A DNA stretch of 64,000 bases, taken from Parabacteroides chongii (GTDB taxonomy: Bacteria; Bacteroidota; Bacteroidia; Bacteroidales; Tannerellaceae). Location of the stretch: assembly GCF_029581355.1 (NCBI RefSeq), contig NZ_CP120849.1, forward strand, positions 2,822,501-2,886,500, read 5' to 3'. A model generated the notes under the pieces. That model was not told where the DNA came from, searched no databases, and was given only the letters and a program-made list of their open reading frames with translations. Both the position numbers and the translations under genes were made by a program. Shown here piece after piece: positions 36,669 to 44,913 of this stretch (the first letter of the stretch is position 1; each line of letters begins with the position of its first letter).

Positions 36669-37679
36669 ATGAACGAACGACAAATACCATATGAACTACT
36701 AGCCAAGTATTTATCCCGGCAATGCATACAGGCAGAATTGGAAGAGGTAAATCGTTGGTTGAACGAAGATGCCGAACATCCTCTTCTGCTGGAAAAGCTG
36801 AAGCTGCAATGGGAAGCAGTTCAGGTGGATGCCTCTGCCTTTGTGATACCGGATAAAGCAGCGGTATGGAATAAGGTACAGGCACGTATTCGTGATAAAG
36901 TAAAGCAGGTTCCATTGTATTCCCGTTCATTATTGATACGTGTGTCGTCAATAGCTGCTGTTATTGCGTTGGTTCTAGGCTTTTCACTCTCTTTTTTATT
37001 GAATGGTCAGAAAGAATCCTGGCAGGCTTCTCAGTTTGAAAATGTGGTTATGGCACCTCCCGGACAGAAAACTCAGCTTGTTCTTCCTGATGGTACACTG
37101 GTTTGGCTGAATTCCGGATCGCGTTTGTCTTATAACTATCAGTATAGTACACAAGATCGTATTGTCAATCTGGAAGGAGAGGCTTTCTTTGATGTTCAAA
37201 AAGATACGCAATATCCTTTTATAGTCAAGACCGGTGCCGTTGATGTAAAAGTACATGGTACGGCATTTAATGTCAGTGCATATGCCGACGATGAGGATAT
37301 TATGGTAGCATTGCTTCGAGGAAAAGTAAGTTTGCTATCGGCCAAAGATCAGCAGTTGCTGACTTATTTATCGCCGGATCAGGAAGCTACTGTTTCTAAA
37401 AGTAGTTTGTTGTGTCATGTTGAGACGTGCGATGCGGAAATAGAGGCTAGCTGGCACCACAATCTTTTAAAGTTTGATGGTGCATCTGCAGAAGAAGTAT
37501 GGAAGAAATTGGAACGTTGGTATGGAGTGGATATAACATTATCTAATGTGGATGCTTCCAGGGCTTATTGGTTTACCATTAAGACAGAGTCATTGACGGA
37601 ATTATTGGAGATGATCAATAAGATTACCCCAATAGAGTATAAATTAGACGGGAAGGAGGTGACGATCAGATATAAATAG
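36669..37679 (+). CDS. FecR-type anti-sigma factor (PUL 1)
   Basis: A 336-residue inner-membrane protein. The N-terminal cytoplasmic anti-sigma region covers residues 1-85 and a single membrane helix about 88-111 (SSIAAVIALVLGFSLSFLL). The periplasmic FecR domain runs about 125-230 (LPDGTLVWLNSGSRLSY, GEAFFDVQKD, VHGTAFNVSAY), and a DUF4974-type C-terminal domain about 265-335 receives the signal from the SusC STN domain. It pairs with the sigma factor at 34765 and the SusC at 37856. Separated from its sigma gene by the antisense ATPase, it must either be read through from far upstream or have its own promoter. The 60 bp upstream contain GGGGGTATTAGGGGG. Confidence 0.92.
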   Translation: MNERQIPYELLAKYLSRQCIQAELEEVNRWLNEDAEHPLLLEKLKLQWEAVQVDASAFVIPDKAAVWNKVQARIRDKVKQVPLYSRSLLIRVSSIAAVIALVLGFSLSFLLNGQKESWQASQFENVVMAPPGQKTQLVLPDGTLVWLNSGSRLSYNYQYSTQDRIVNLEGEAFFDVQKDTQYPFIVKTGAVDVKVHGTAFNVSAYADDEDIMVALLRGKVSLLSAKDQQLLTYLSPDQEATVSKSSLLCHVETCDAEIEASWHHNLLKFDGASAEEVWKKLERWYGVDITLSNVDASRAYWFTIKTESLTELLEMINKITPIEYKLDGKEVTIRYK

Positions 37680-37703
37680 AGATGCTTTTTGTCTAACGTA
37701 TAA

Positions 37704-37765
37704 TGCCTTATGCGTAAAAGGCACAGAGACCCCTAATCTCCATGCCTTTTGAAGTATATATACTT
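37704..37765 (+). terminator. Structured terminator region between fecR and susC, followed by a palindrome
   Basis: AAAAGGCA (37716-37723) plus GAGA (37726-37729) pairs with TCTC (37737-37740) plus TGCCTTTT (37743-37750), a good intrinsic terminator. TGCCTT at 37704-37709 can instead pair with AAGGCA (37718-37723), so two mutually exclusive folds exist. A perfect 14-bp palindrome AAGTATATATACTT follows at 37752-37765. A further hairpin lies at 37774-37796. Confidence 0.6.
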
Positions 37766-37773
37766 ATTCGGTT

Positions 37774-37796
37774 GTTATGCCTTTGGCAGGCATAAC
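37774..37796 (+). promoter_or_regulatory. Hairpin in the susC leader
   Basis: GTTATGCCT (37774-37782) and AGGCATAAC (37788-37796) form a perfect 9-bp stem with a 5-base loop, 59 bp before the susC ATG. It could be an operator or an RNA structure in the leader. No T tract follows, so a terminator is less likely. Confidence 0.55.
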
Positions 37797-37855
37797 AAAT
37801 AATTGATATACAATGGCAAAGATATAACAAATTTATAATCTTAAAGCTATTACAC

Positions 37856-40800
37856 ATGTTTAAAATAAACTGGAAATTATTACCAGTGCTTGTTGCATTC
37901 GGAGCAGTAAATAGCGTCTATGCACAGGCCGAAAAACTAGATTTATCGGTAACGAATAAATCATTAAAACAATTTATTACTCAGGTAGAGAAAGAGACGG
38001 ATTATACTTTTATGCTGGATCAGACTGTCGATCAGAATCAGAAAATCACAGTAAAAGGTCAGCAGGAAAGTTTGGAAACGATTTTAACAAAAGCCTTTGC
38101 AGGAAAACCTGTTACTTTCGAAATTGTTGGCAAACAGATTATTTTGAAATTGCCACGCACCACACAAAGCGGTCAGACAAAGAAAATTACTGGTACAATC
38201 AAGGATGAGAACGGTGAAGCTGTTATCGGAGCAAATGTCTCGGTAAAGGGTACAACGACTGGAACGATTACGGATATAGATGGCAATTTTAGCCTGGAAG
38301 CACAGCAGGGGGCTACTCTACTCATTTCTTATATTGGATATGAAACGCAGGAAATAACTGTAGGAAGTCAATCGGTTTATAGTATAAGATTGTCGGAAGA
38401 TAGTCAGGCTTTGGATGAAGTAGTCGTAATTGGTTATGGTACGCAGAATAGACAGGCGATTACAGGATCTATTACTAAAGCCGATATTGATACATATCGT
38501 GATGTCCCGACTAATAACATTATGGAAACGATTAAAGGTTCGGTTCCGGGATTGAATGTAGGCGGTGTGAATAAAGCGGGTAATGTTGCCGGATTCAGCA
38601 TTCGAGGTCAAAATTCAACCCGTGATGGCGGTAATAATCCATTGATAGTATTGGATGGTGCTATTTATGACGGGTCATTAGCTGATATACCATCAGAAGA
38701 TATTGAAAATTTTACTGTATTGAAAGATGCCAGTGCAGCAGCTGTTTATGGTAGCCGTTCTGCTAATGGGGTTATTTTGATTCAGACAAAACGAGGTAGA
38801 AGCAAGTCTTCGAAACCGGAATTTAATGTAAATTTATCATATGGTATAAGTAACGAACTGAAACGCTTGAAGGTATATGATGCCCCTGGCTATTTACAAC
38901 ATATCTTAGATGTACGTCAAGCCAATGGTTTGGATGCAGATCCAGCGAAGATAGACCTTTATCTTCAGGCAGAAGAGTCGAAAAACTATAATGCAACACC
39001 AGACCATCAACCTACTTTTTCGGATCCTTATGAACTGTTTCGTCAGAATGCTTATAATTTGAAGGCAAATGTAAGTGTTTCTAATAGCTCGGAATTTGCG
39101 AGTTATTATATCTCTGCAGCAATGACAGATCAGAAAGGAGTTGTGCTGAATGACCGCTATAAGAATTTCTCAGGCCGTGTCAATATTGATAGTAATCTGA
39201 CAAGCTGGTTGAAAGTAGGGGTAAAAACCAATTATAGTATTCGTGATTATTCAGGAAGTACTCCGTCTATGGAGAAAGCTGCCCAGTTTAGCCCTTATGC
39301 TTCTTTGTATGATGAAGAAGGACGTTATTTACAGTTTCCTCAAACAACAACATCTTTCCAAAGTCCGTTTTGGAGTATGAGGACGGATGATACGGAGAAA
39401 TACAATATTTTGGGAGCTATTCTGAATGGTAAGATAACCGTACCTTGGGTGAAAGGCCTGACATACGAGATGGTTTATTCAAATACTTTGCGTTGGTCTC
39501 AGAAAAATTACTTTTATGATGAATATACAACCGAAGGACAGGGCAAAAACGGTAAGGGGGAACGAAAGAACGAAAACAACTACAGCATGTTGTTGGACAA
39601 TATGATTAAATATAACAATACATTTAATCAAAAACATAATGTGGATGTGACTCTACTGTACTCAAGAGAACGTCGTACTTGGGATGATATGACTTCTTAT
39701 GCAGAGAATTTTGATAATACTGTTTTGGGTGACAATAAACTGGAAGATGGCAAAAAGCAGACAGTAAATACGGGGGCTGGTGAAAGTGGTGCAATTGCTT
39801 GGATGGCTCGTGGTACTTATACTTTCGACGGTCGTTATTCTTTGACCGGAACTGTGCGTCGGGATGGTTGTTCTGCCTTTAGTATCAATCGGAAATGGGC
39901 CACTTTTGCTTCCGGAGGCTTGAATTGGAATATCACTAATGAATCTTTTATGAAGGATGTTAAGGCTATTGATAATCTGTCATTGCGCGTTTCTTATGGT
40001 TCAAATGGTAACCAATCTATTGATTCATACAGTACATTGGCTAAAGTGGGCACTAATAAATATATCTTTGCAGGCGACCCGTCTTATTCAATTACACAAG
40101 GAATTTCATCTTTTGCATTGAATGATTTGGGATGGGAAAAGACGACAGGAGCTAACTTCGGAGTAGATTTTTCTGTATTGAATAACCGTCTTTCCGGTTC
40201 TGTAGATGCTTATTTTACCAATACGACAGATTTGCTTTTTAGTCTTGCATTACCATCCGTTTCCGGTAAAACTTCTATTTTATCTAATTTAGGTAAAATT
40301 AAAAACAAAGGGGTTGAAATCGGTTTACATTCGGTTAATATAGAGACAAAAGATTTTTCATGGACTTCTGATTTTGCTTTCTCTTTAAACCGTAATAAAG
40401 TAGCTACTATTTATGGTGAAGATAACGATGGAGATGGAAAAGAAGATGATTTGATCAGCTCCGGATATTTTATTGGAAAAACATTAGGCACAATCTATAA
40501 CTATAAAGTGAATGGTATGTGGCAGCAAAGTGATGTCGACAACGGCACGATTATGGAAGGAATGCGTCCTGGTGATTATAAATTGGAAGATGTGGATGGC
40601 GACGGGAAGATTAGTTCGGATAAGGACCGTCAATTCTTGGGTACTTCAAAAGAAAACTTCCGTTGGAGTTTGACGAATACATTGTCATACAAAGATTTTT
40701 CTTTGATGGTATATATTAATTCTATCTGGGGTGGAAATGGATATTTCCTTTCCGGCAACAATACTCCTTATACTGATGAGTATGTGAATAGCGCAGCACA

Positions 40801-41128
40801 TAATAGAACTGTCTATGATTACTGGACTCCGGAGAATACGAATGCAAAGTATCCACGTCCTGATTATCAAGCGAATGCAAGGTATAAAGGAACAAAATAC
40901 GTAGATCGTAGTTTTATTAAATTGCAAAAGATTGCTTTAAGTTATGATTTATCAAGATTGGTGAAACCGTATGGATTTAATAATATGCGTTTATCTTTGA
41001 GTGCAGATAACTTATTTACGTTTGCTCCTCATTGGGATGGTTTAGATCCGGAAACAGATTCTGGTTTGAAGATTACGGCATTCCCATCTATTCGTACATA
41101 TCAAATGACTTTAATGTTTAACTTTTAA
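37856..41128 (+). CDS. SusC-like TonB-dependent outer-membrane transporter (PUL 1)
   Basis: A 1090-residue protein. A signal peptide (about 1-24, ending VYAQ) is followed by an STN signalling domain (about 28-100, LDLSVTNKSLKQFITQVEK), a carboxypeptidase-regulatory-like domain (about 112-190, GTIKDENGEAVIGANVSVKG) and the plug (about 195-310, with DEVVVIGYGTQ and VLKDASAAAVYGSRSANGV). A 22-stranded beta-barrel follows, ending in aromatic F. The STN domain marks it as a sensor-transporter that talks to the FecR protein at 36669. It imports oligosaccharides together with the SusD protein 11 bp downstream. The gene is visibly more AT-rich than the enzyme genes to its left. Confidence 0.95.
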   Translation: MFKINWKLLPVLVAFGAVNSVYAQAEKLDLSVTNKSLKQFITQVEKETDYTFMLDQTVDQNQKITVKGQQESLETILTKAFAGKPVTFEIVGKQIILKLPRTTQSGQTKKITGTIKDENGEAVIGANVSVKGTTTGTITDIDGNFSLEAQQGATLLISYIGYETQEITVGSQSVYSIRLSEDSQALDEVVVIGYGTQNRQAITGSITKADIDTYRDVPTNNIMETIKGSVPGLNVGGVNKAGNVAGFSIRGQNSTRDGGNNPLIVLDGAIYDGSLADIPSEDIENFTVLKDASAAAVYGSRSANGVILIQTKRGRSKSSKPEFNVNLSYGISNELKRLKVYDAPGYLQHILDVRQANGLDADPAKIDLYLQAEESKNYNATPDHQPTFSDPYELFRQNAYNLKANVSVSNSSEFASYYISAAMTDQKGVVLNDRYKNFSGRVNIDSNLTSWLKVGVKTNYSIRDYSGSTPSMEKAAQFSPYASLYDEEGRYLQFPQTTTSFQSPFWSMRTDDTEKYNILGAILNGKITVPWVKGLTYEMVYSNTLRWSQKNYFYDEYTTEGQGKNGKGERKNENNYSMLLDNMIKYNNTFNQKHNVDVTLLYSRERRTWDDMTSYAENFDNTVLGDNKLEDGKKQTVNTGAGESGAIAWMARGTYTFDGRYSLTGTVRRDGCSAFSINRKWATFASGGLNWNITNESFMKDVKAIDNLSLRVSYGSNGNQSIDSYSTLAKVGTNKYIFAGDPSYSITQGISSFALNDLGWEKTTGANFGVDFSVLNNRLSGSVDAYFTNTTDLLFSLALPSVSGKTSILSNLGKIKNKGVEIGLHSVNIETKDFSWTSDFAFSLNRNKVATIYGEDNDGDGKEDDLISSGYFIGKTLGTIYNYKVNGMWQQSDVDNGTIMEGMRPGDYKLEDVDGDGKISSDKDRQFLGTSKENFRWSLTNTLSYKDFSLMVYINSIWGGNGYFLSGNNTPYTDEYVNSAAHNRTVYDYWTPENTNAKYPRPDYQANARYKGTKYVDRSFIKLQKIALSYDLSRLVKPYGFNNMRLSLSADNLFTFAPHWDGLDPETDSGLKITAFPSIRTYQMTLMFNF

Positions 41129-41139
41129 TCTATTGGAAA

Positions 41140-42852
41140 ATGAAACTGATAAGAAATTTATTTATAGGATTGATTTTAGCAGGATCGATGACTTCGTGTA
41201 ACGACCTGTTGAATGAAACACCAAAAGACTTTTTGACTCCGGAGAATTCTTATACGGATAGAAAAGGCTTTGAGGCTGCTTTGGCTAACCTTTATTTGAA
41301 CATAAGGAATGATTTTTATGCAAATACAGATAGTTGGCAGAATTATGATTTGATGGGTGTGGATGTTGATTTGAACGGTCCGCGTTCTGCGACAGACGTA
41401 TATCCCGAATATTTTTACTGGAATACGCTAAATGCAGATAATGGATTTGCTAAAAAATGGTGGCAGCGGCTGTATGGTTATATTTATAGCTGTAATGTTA
41501 TTATAGATCGGAGCGAAAGTTCTATTGTAAAGTGGAATTCGGAAGAGGAAAAGAATGCAATAGTAGGGGAAGCTAAGTTTTTGCGTGCTTTTGCATATCG
41601 TTTTTTGGGTAATATGTGGGGACAGGCTCCTATTGTTCTCGAAGAAACAACTTCACCTCAATTTAACTATAAGAGTGCCAGTCAGGAAGAAATCTATCAG
41701 CAATGTAAGGATGATTTGTTGTTTGCTATCCAATGGATGCGAGATATTGACGACCAGAAAGGTGGAATGGCTTCAAATGTAGCTGCCAGACATTTGTTGT
41801 CTGAAATTCTTATTTGCATGAAAGATTATAATGGTGCAATAGAACAGGCAACGGCTGTAATCAACAATCCGGCTATGTCATTGATGACAGAACGATTTGG
41901 GAAACTTAAAGATTTTACTTTTGAAGGATATGATTACCAAGGAGAAAAAGAAGCATGGGGAGATGTCTTTTGGGATTTGTTCAGAGAAGGAAACTTTAAT
42001 AGAATCGATGGAAATAAGGAGTGTATCTGGAATGTGCAGTTTGATGTGGATTTGGAAGGAGGCGGAAACGTGGGTGCTTCCGGTGGTAATTTTGTTATGG
42101 AGCGTTGGATTGGTACCATGTGGTGGAATTTGAAAGATGCGGATGGAAACTCAAACTGGTTGAAAGATATTTTGAGTGGTCGTCCGGTAGACCAAATTTC
42201 TATAACTGATTATGCCGCCAATCAGATATGGCAGTATAAAGATGATTGGGATCGTGATATGCGTAACTCAAAGTATAATATGAAACGTGAGTATTACTGG
42301 ACAAACCCGAATGGTCGTTTTTATGGACAGAAAATGTCGGAAGAAACGTTGGGGAATAAAGAAGAATTGTTCCGTATCACTCAGCCTACTTTTATGAAAG
42401 TCGTTACGGCACAACATCATGGTCAGTTCAAAGATTCTCAAAGTGGAGAAACGCATGACAATGGTCGTACTTATAAAGATTGGTATATTATGCGTTTGGC
42501 TGAAACGTATCTTTTGCGTGCGGAAGCTTATATGAATGCAGGTGATTTGAATGCGGCAGCCGCTGATATTAATGTTATCCGGAATCGTGCAAAAGCAACT
42601 CCGATTACAGCATCTGACGTGAACATAGATTTGATCCTGGATGAAAGGGCACGTGAACTTTACATGGAAGATTATCGTTTGAATACGTTGATGCGGTTGA
42701 ATAAATTAACTGAGTATTTGATGAAATATAATCCGAAAGTTATTCAGGCTGGATATAAATTGGATGATCATTTGAATAAGTTACCTGTTCCTAATTCTGA
42801 AATTGAAGCGAATAAGGAAGGTGGATTAGTTCAAAATCCGGGTTATAATTGA
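41140..42852 (+). CDS. SusD/RagB-like surface glycan-binding lipoprotein (PUL 1)
   Basis: A 570-residue lipoprotein (Cys20 in SMTSC). It has tetratricopeptide-like helices in the N-terminal half (NAIVGEAKFLRAFAYRFLGNMWG) and the C-terminal RagB/SusD block with RLAETYLLRAEAYMNAGD, DINVIRNRAKAT and ILDERARELYMEDYR, ending in VQNPGYN. SusD proteins cap the SusC barrel and bind the oligosaccharide before import. The gene is 11 bp after susC, so the pair is certainly co-transcribed, and a terminator-like hairpin follows directly after the stop codon. The ligand cannot be predicted from sequence. Confidence 0.95.
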   Translation: MKLIRNLFIGLILAGSMTSCNDLLNETPKDFLTPENSYTDRKGFEAALANLYLNIRNDFYANTDSWQNYDLMGVDVDLNGPRSATDVYPEYFYWNTLNADNGFAKKWWQRLYGYIYSCNVIIDRSESSIVKWNSEEEKNAIVGEAKFLRAFAYRFLGNMWGQAPIVLEETTSPQFNYKSASQEEIYQQCKDDLLFAIQWMRDIDDQKGGMASNVAARHLLSEILICMKDYNGAIEQATAVINNPAMSLMTERFGKLKDFTFEGYDYQGEKEAWGDVFWDLFREGNFNRIDGNKECIWNVQFDVDLEGGGNVGASGGNFVMERWIGTMWWNLKDADGNSNWLKDILSGRPVDQISITDYAANQIWQYKDDWDRDMRNSKYNMKREYYWTNPNGRFYGQKMSEETLGNKEELFRITQPTFMKVVTAQHHGQFKDSQSGETHDNGRTYKDWYIMRLAETYLLRAEAYMNAGDLNAAAADINVIRNRAKATPITASDVNIDLILDERARELYMEDYRLNTLMRLNKLTEYLMKYNPKVIQAGYKLDDHLNKLPVPNSEIEANKEGGLVQNPGYN

Positions 42853-42861
42853 TGTTAAATG

Positions 42862-42900
42862 CCTCTATTCTCTTTCATGTAAGAGGATAGAGGTTTTATT
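42862..42900 (+). terminator. Intrinsic terminator or attenuator between susD and GH97
   Basis: CCTCTATTCTCT (42862-42873) pairs with AGAGGATAGAGG (42882-42893) over 12 bp with one G-T wobble, followed by TTTTATTGTT. Only about 22 bp separate it from the GH97 start, too little for a promoter, so the downstream gene probably depends on read-through. Confidence 0.75.
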
Positions 42901-42915
42901 GTTAAAGATAAAAGG

Positions 42916-44793
42916 ATGAAAAAGACAATTAGTTTATTATTTTGTGCCCTGTTACAGCCTCTGCTGCTTAGTGCACAAACTCTGTTACCCCTGGTAAGCC
43001 CTTCGGAAACATTGAATGCTAAAATTCAAGTAGATGGAACATCTGTCCGGATTGGTCTGTATGAAAAAGGAGACCAGGTTGTAGACGTGAAAACTCTTCA
43101 ACTTAATCTGGAAGAAAATACCTTAGCCGGCAACTGGCTGGTAACCAACCAGAAAAGAAACGAAGTCAATCAAACTTGGAAACCTGTCTATGGCGAACGC
43201 TCACTTATCACCGACCGCTATAACGAACTCAAACTGACGCTCCGCTCCGATGCAAATCAAAAAGAGATGACGTTGGAAGTCCGCCTGTACGACGAAGGAC
43301 TGGCTTTCCGGTATGCCTTCGATAAACTGGATTTCTGGAATCAGACTTTGGTGAACGAGAAAACACAATTCCTGTTCAAAGAAGACTGTAAGACCTGGGT
43401 AACCGGTATGGCACAGGGGGCTTATTCGGAAAAGAGATTGAGTACGTTGAGCGGTGCTGCCGATCGCCCTCAGGTTATTCAAGTAAACGACCATCGCTTT
43501 GTAGCAATCGGTGAAGCTGCTTTAGTCGATTATTCCCGCATGAAACTGGAAAAGAGTGAAACCGGTTTTGGCGTACAATCCGTACTATCAGGAAAGGTAA
43601 ACCTGGATTTGGCTGATTACCAATCACCCTGGCGTTATGTTATGGTTGCCGAACATCCGGGAAAGTTGGTGGAACATAATTATTTCGTTCTTAATCTGAA
43701 TGAACCCAATCAAATAGCGAATACGAGCTGGATCAAACCCGGACAAGTGCTTCGTGAAGTCACGTTGACTACGGCAGGCAGTTTGGCTTGTATCGATTTT
43801 GCTGCAGAAAACAATATTGCTTACGTGCTGTTTGATGCCGGTTGGTATGGTGCGGAAGAAGATATGAAATCGGATGCAACGACAGTTACTATCGATCCGG
43901 CTCGCTCGAAAGGACCACTCGATTTGCCGAAAGTGATAGAATATGCCAATTCTAAAGGCGTAGGTATATTAGTATATGTAAATAAAAAAGCCCTGCATCA
44001 GCAGTTGGATGAAATACTTCCTTTGTATAAGAAATGGGGCATCAAAGGCGTGAAATATGGTTTTGTAAATGTTGGTGATCAATATGCTACGGCCTGGTTA
44101 CATCAAGCAGTCCGCAAAGCTGCCAAATATGAATTGATGGTTGATATCCATGACGAATATCGTCCGACGGGCTATTCACGTACGTACCCGAATTTGCTTA
44201 CTCAGGAAGGTATTCGCGGTGATGAAGAAGGACCTTCTTTGGATCAAGCTATTTACACGTTATATAACCGTATGATTTGTGGAGCAGGAGATTATACTAA
44301 TTGTTATTTTGCCGAAAGAGTAACGGCAAAGATGGGAGGACGCGCCGCCCAGTTAGCCAAATTGGTGGCTATTTACAGTCCCTGGCAATTTGTCTATTGG
44401 TACGATCGTCCGGAGAAATCTCCGAGAAAAGCCGGTGGAGCCGGTTCTGCCGAATCGGTGATAAAGACGGATGTAGCAACCCGTTTTTATAATTCCATTC
44501 CGACAGTGTGGGACGATACGCGGTTTATGGATGGGAAGATGGGAGATTATGCTGTTGTGGCTCGTCGTTCCGGTTCCGATTGGTATGTCAGTGTATTGAA
44601 CGCAGGAGAGAAGAAACAGGTATCTGTCCCGCTGGATTTTTTGAAAGATGTGACAACCTATAATGCAACTCTTTATTATCAGGCTCCGGGAAAGAAAAAG
44701 GATGTAGTAAGCATTAAAACGATGAAACTACAACCGTCGTTGACGCTCGATGTAGAGGCCAACAGCGGATGTGTATTGCATATTATCCGTTGA
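42916..44793 (+). CDS. GH97 glycosidase, probably of the inverting type, with altered active-site positions
   Basis: A 625-residue secreted protein (signal peptide about 1-20). It has a GH97 N-terminal beta-supersandwich (to about 270), a TIM barrel (about 280-540, VLFDAGWYGAEED) and a C-terminal beta domain. In retaining GH97 alpha-galactosidases the barrel carries a nucleophile Asp in a KVDF-type motif. Here that position is Gly (G382 in VKYGFV), as in inverting SusB-type alpha-glucosidases. The base motif of those enzymes (HEAVRPTG) reads HDEYRPTG here (H412, D413, E414), and a second acidic loop is RGDEEGP (D436-E438). So the clan is clear but the exact mechanism and sugar are not. It follows susD across a terminator-like hairpin. 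Confidence 0.9.
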   Translation: MKKTISLLFCALLQPLLLSAQTLLPLVSPSETLNAKIQVDGTSVRIGLYEKGDQVVDVKTLQLNLEENTLAGNWLVTNQKRNEVNQTWKPVYGERSLITDRYNELKLTLRSDANQKEMTLEVRLYDEGLAFRYAFDKLDFWNQTLVNEKTQFLFKEDCKTWVTGMAQGAYSEKRLSTLSGAADRPQVIQVNDHRFVAIGEAALVDYSRMKLEKSETGFGVQSVLSGKVNLDLADYQSPWRYVMVAEHPGKLVEHNYFVLNLNEPNQIANTSWIKPGQVLREVTLTTAGSLACIDFAAENNIAYVLFDAGWYGAEEDMKSDATTVTIDPARSKGPLDLPKVIEYANSKGVGILVYVNKKALHQQLDEILPLYKKWGIKGVKYGFVNVGDQYATAWLHQAVRKAAKYELMVDIHDEYRPTGYSRTYPNLLTQEGIRGDEEGPSLDQAIYTLYNRMICGAGDYTNCYFAERVTAKMGGRAAQLAKLVAIYSPWQFVYWYDRPEKSPRKAGGAGSAESVIKTDVATRFYNSIPTVWDDTRFMDGKMGDYAVVARRSGSDWYVSVLNAGEKKQVSVPLDFLKDVTTYNATLYYQAPGKKKDVVSIKTMKLQPSLTLDVEANSGCVLHIIR

Positions 44794-44820
44794 AAAAATG
44801 GTTGGCTTATAAAATAAGTA

Positions 44821-44888
44821 AGCAATAATAATCCACCAAATAGGCAGCTATTTGCTATTTTTCATAGCAATAGCTGCTTTTATCTTTG
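44821..44888 (+). promoter_or_regulatory. 68-bp shared promoter/hairpin element, copy 2
   Basis: It has the same start (AGCAATAATAATCCAC), the same 68-bp length and the same 3' end at a -7 box (TATCTTTG, 44881-44888) as copy 1. The inverted repeat is longer here: TTGCTAT and ATAGCAA extend the AGGCAGCTATT / AATAGCTGCTT stem, with one bulged base. TTTT at 44858-44861 lies 19 bp before the -7 box, the same spacing as in the other two copies. It drives the GH92 gene at 44914 and may also terminate the upstream GH97 transcript. Confidence 0.75.
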
Positions 44889-44913
44889 TAATCTGAAATA
44901 AACTATTCATACC

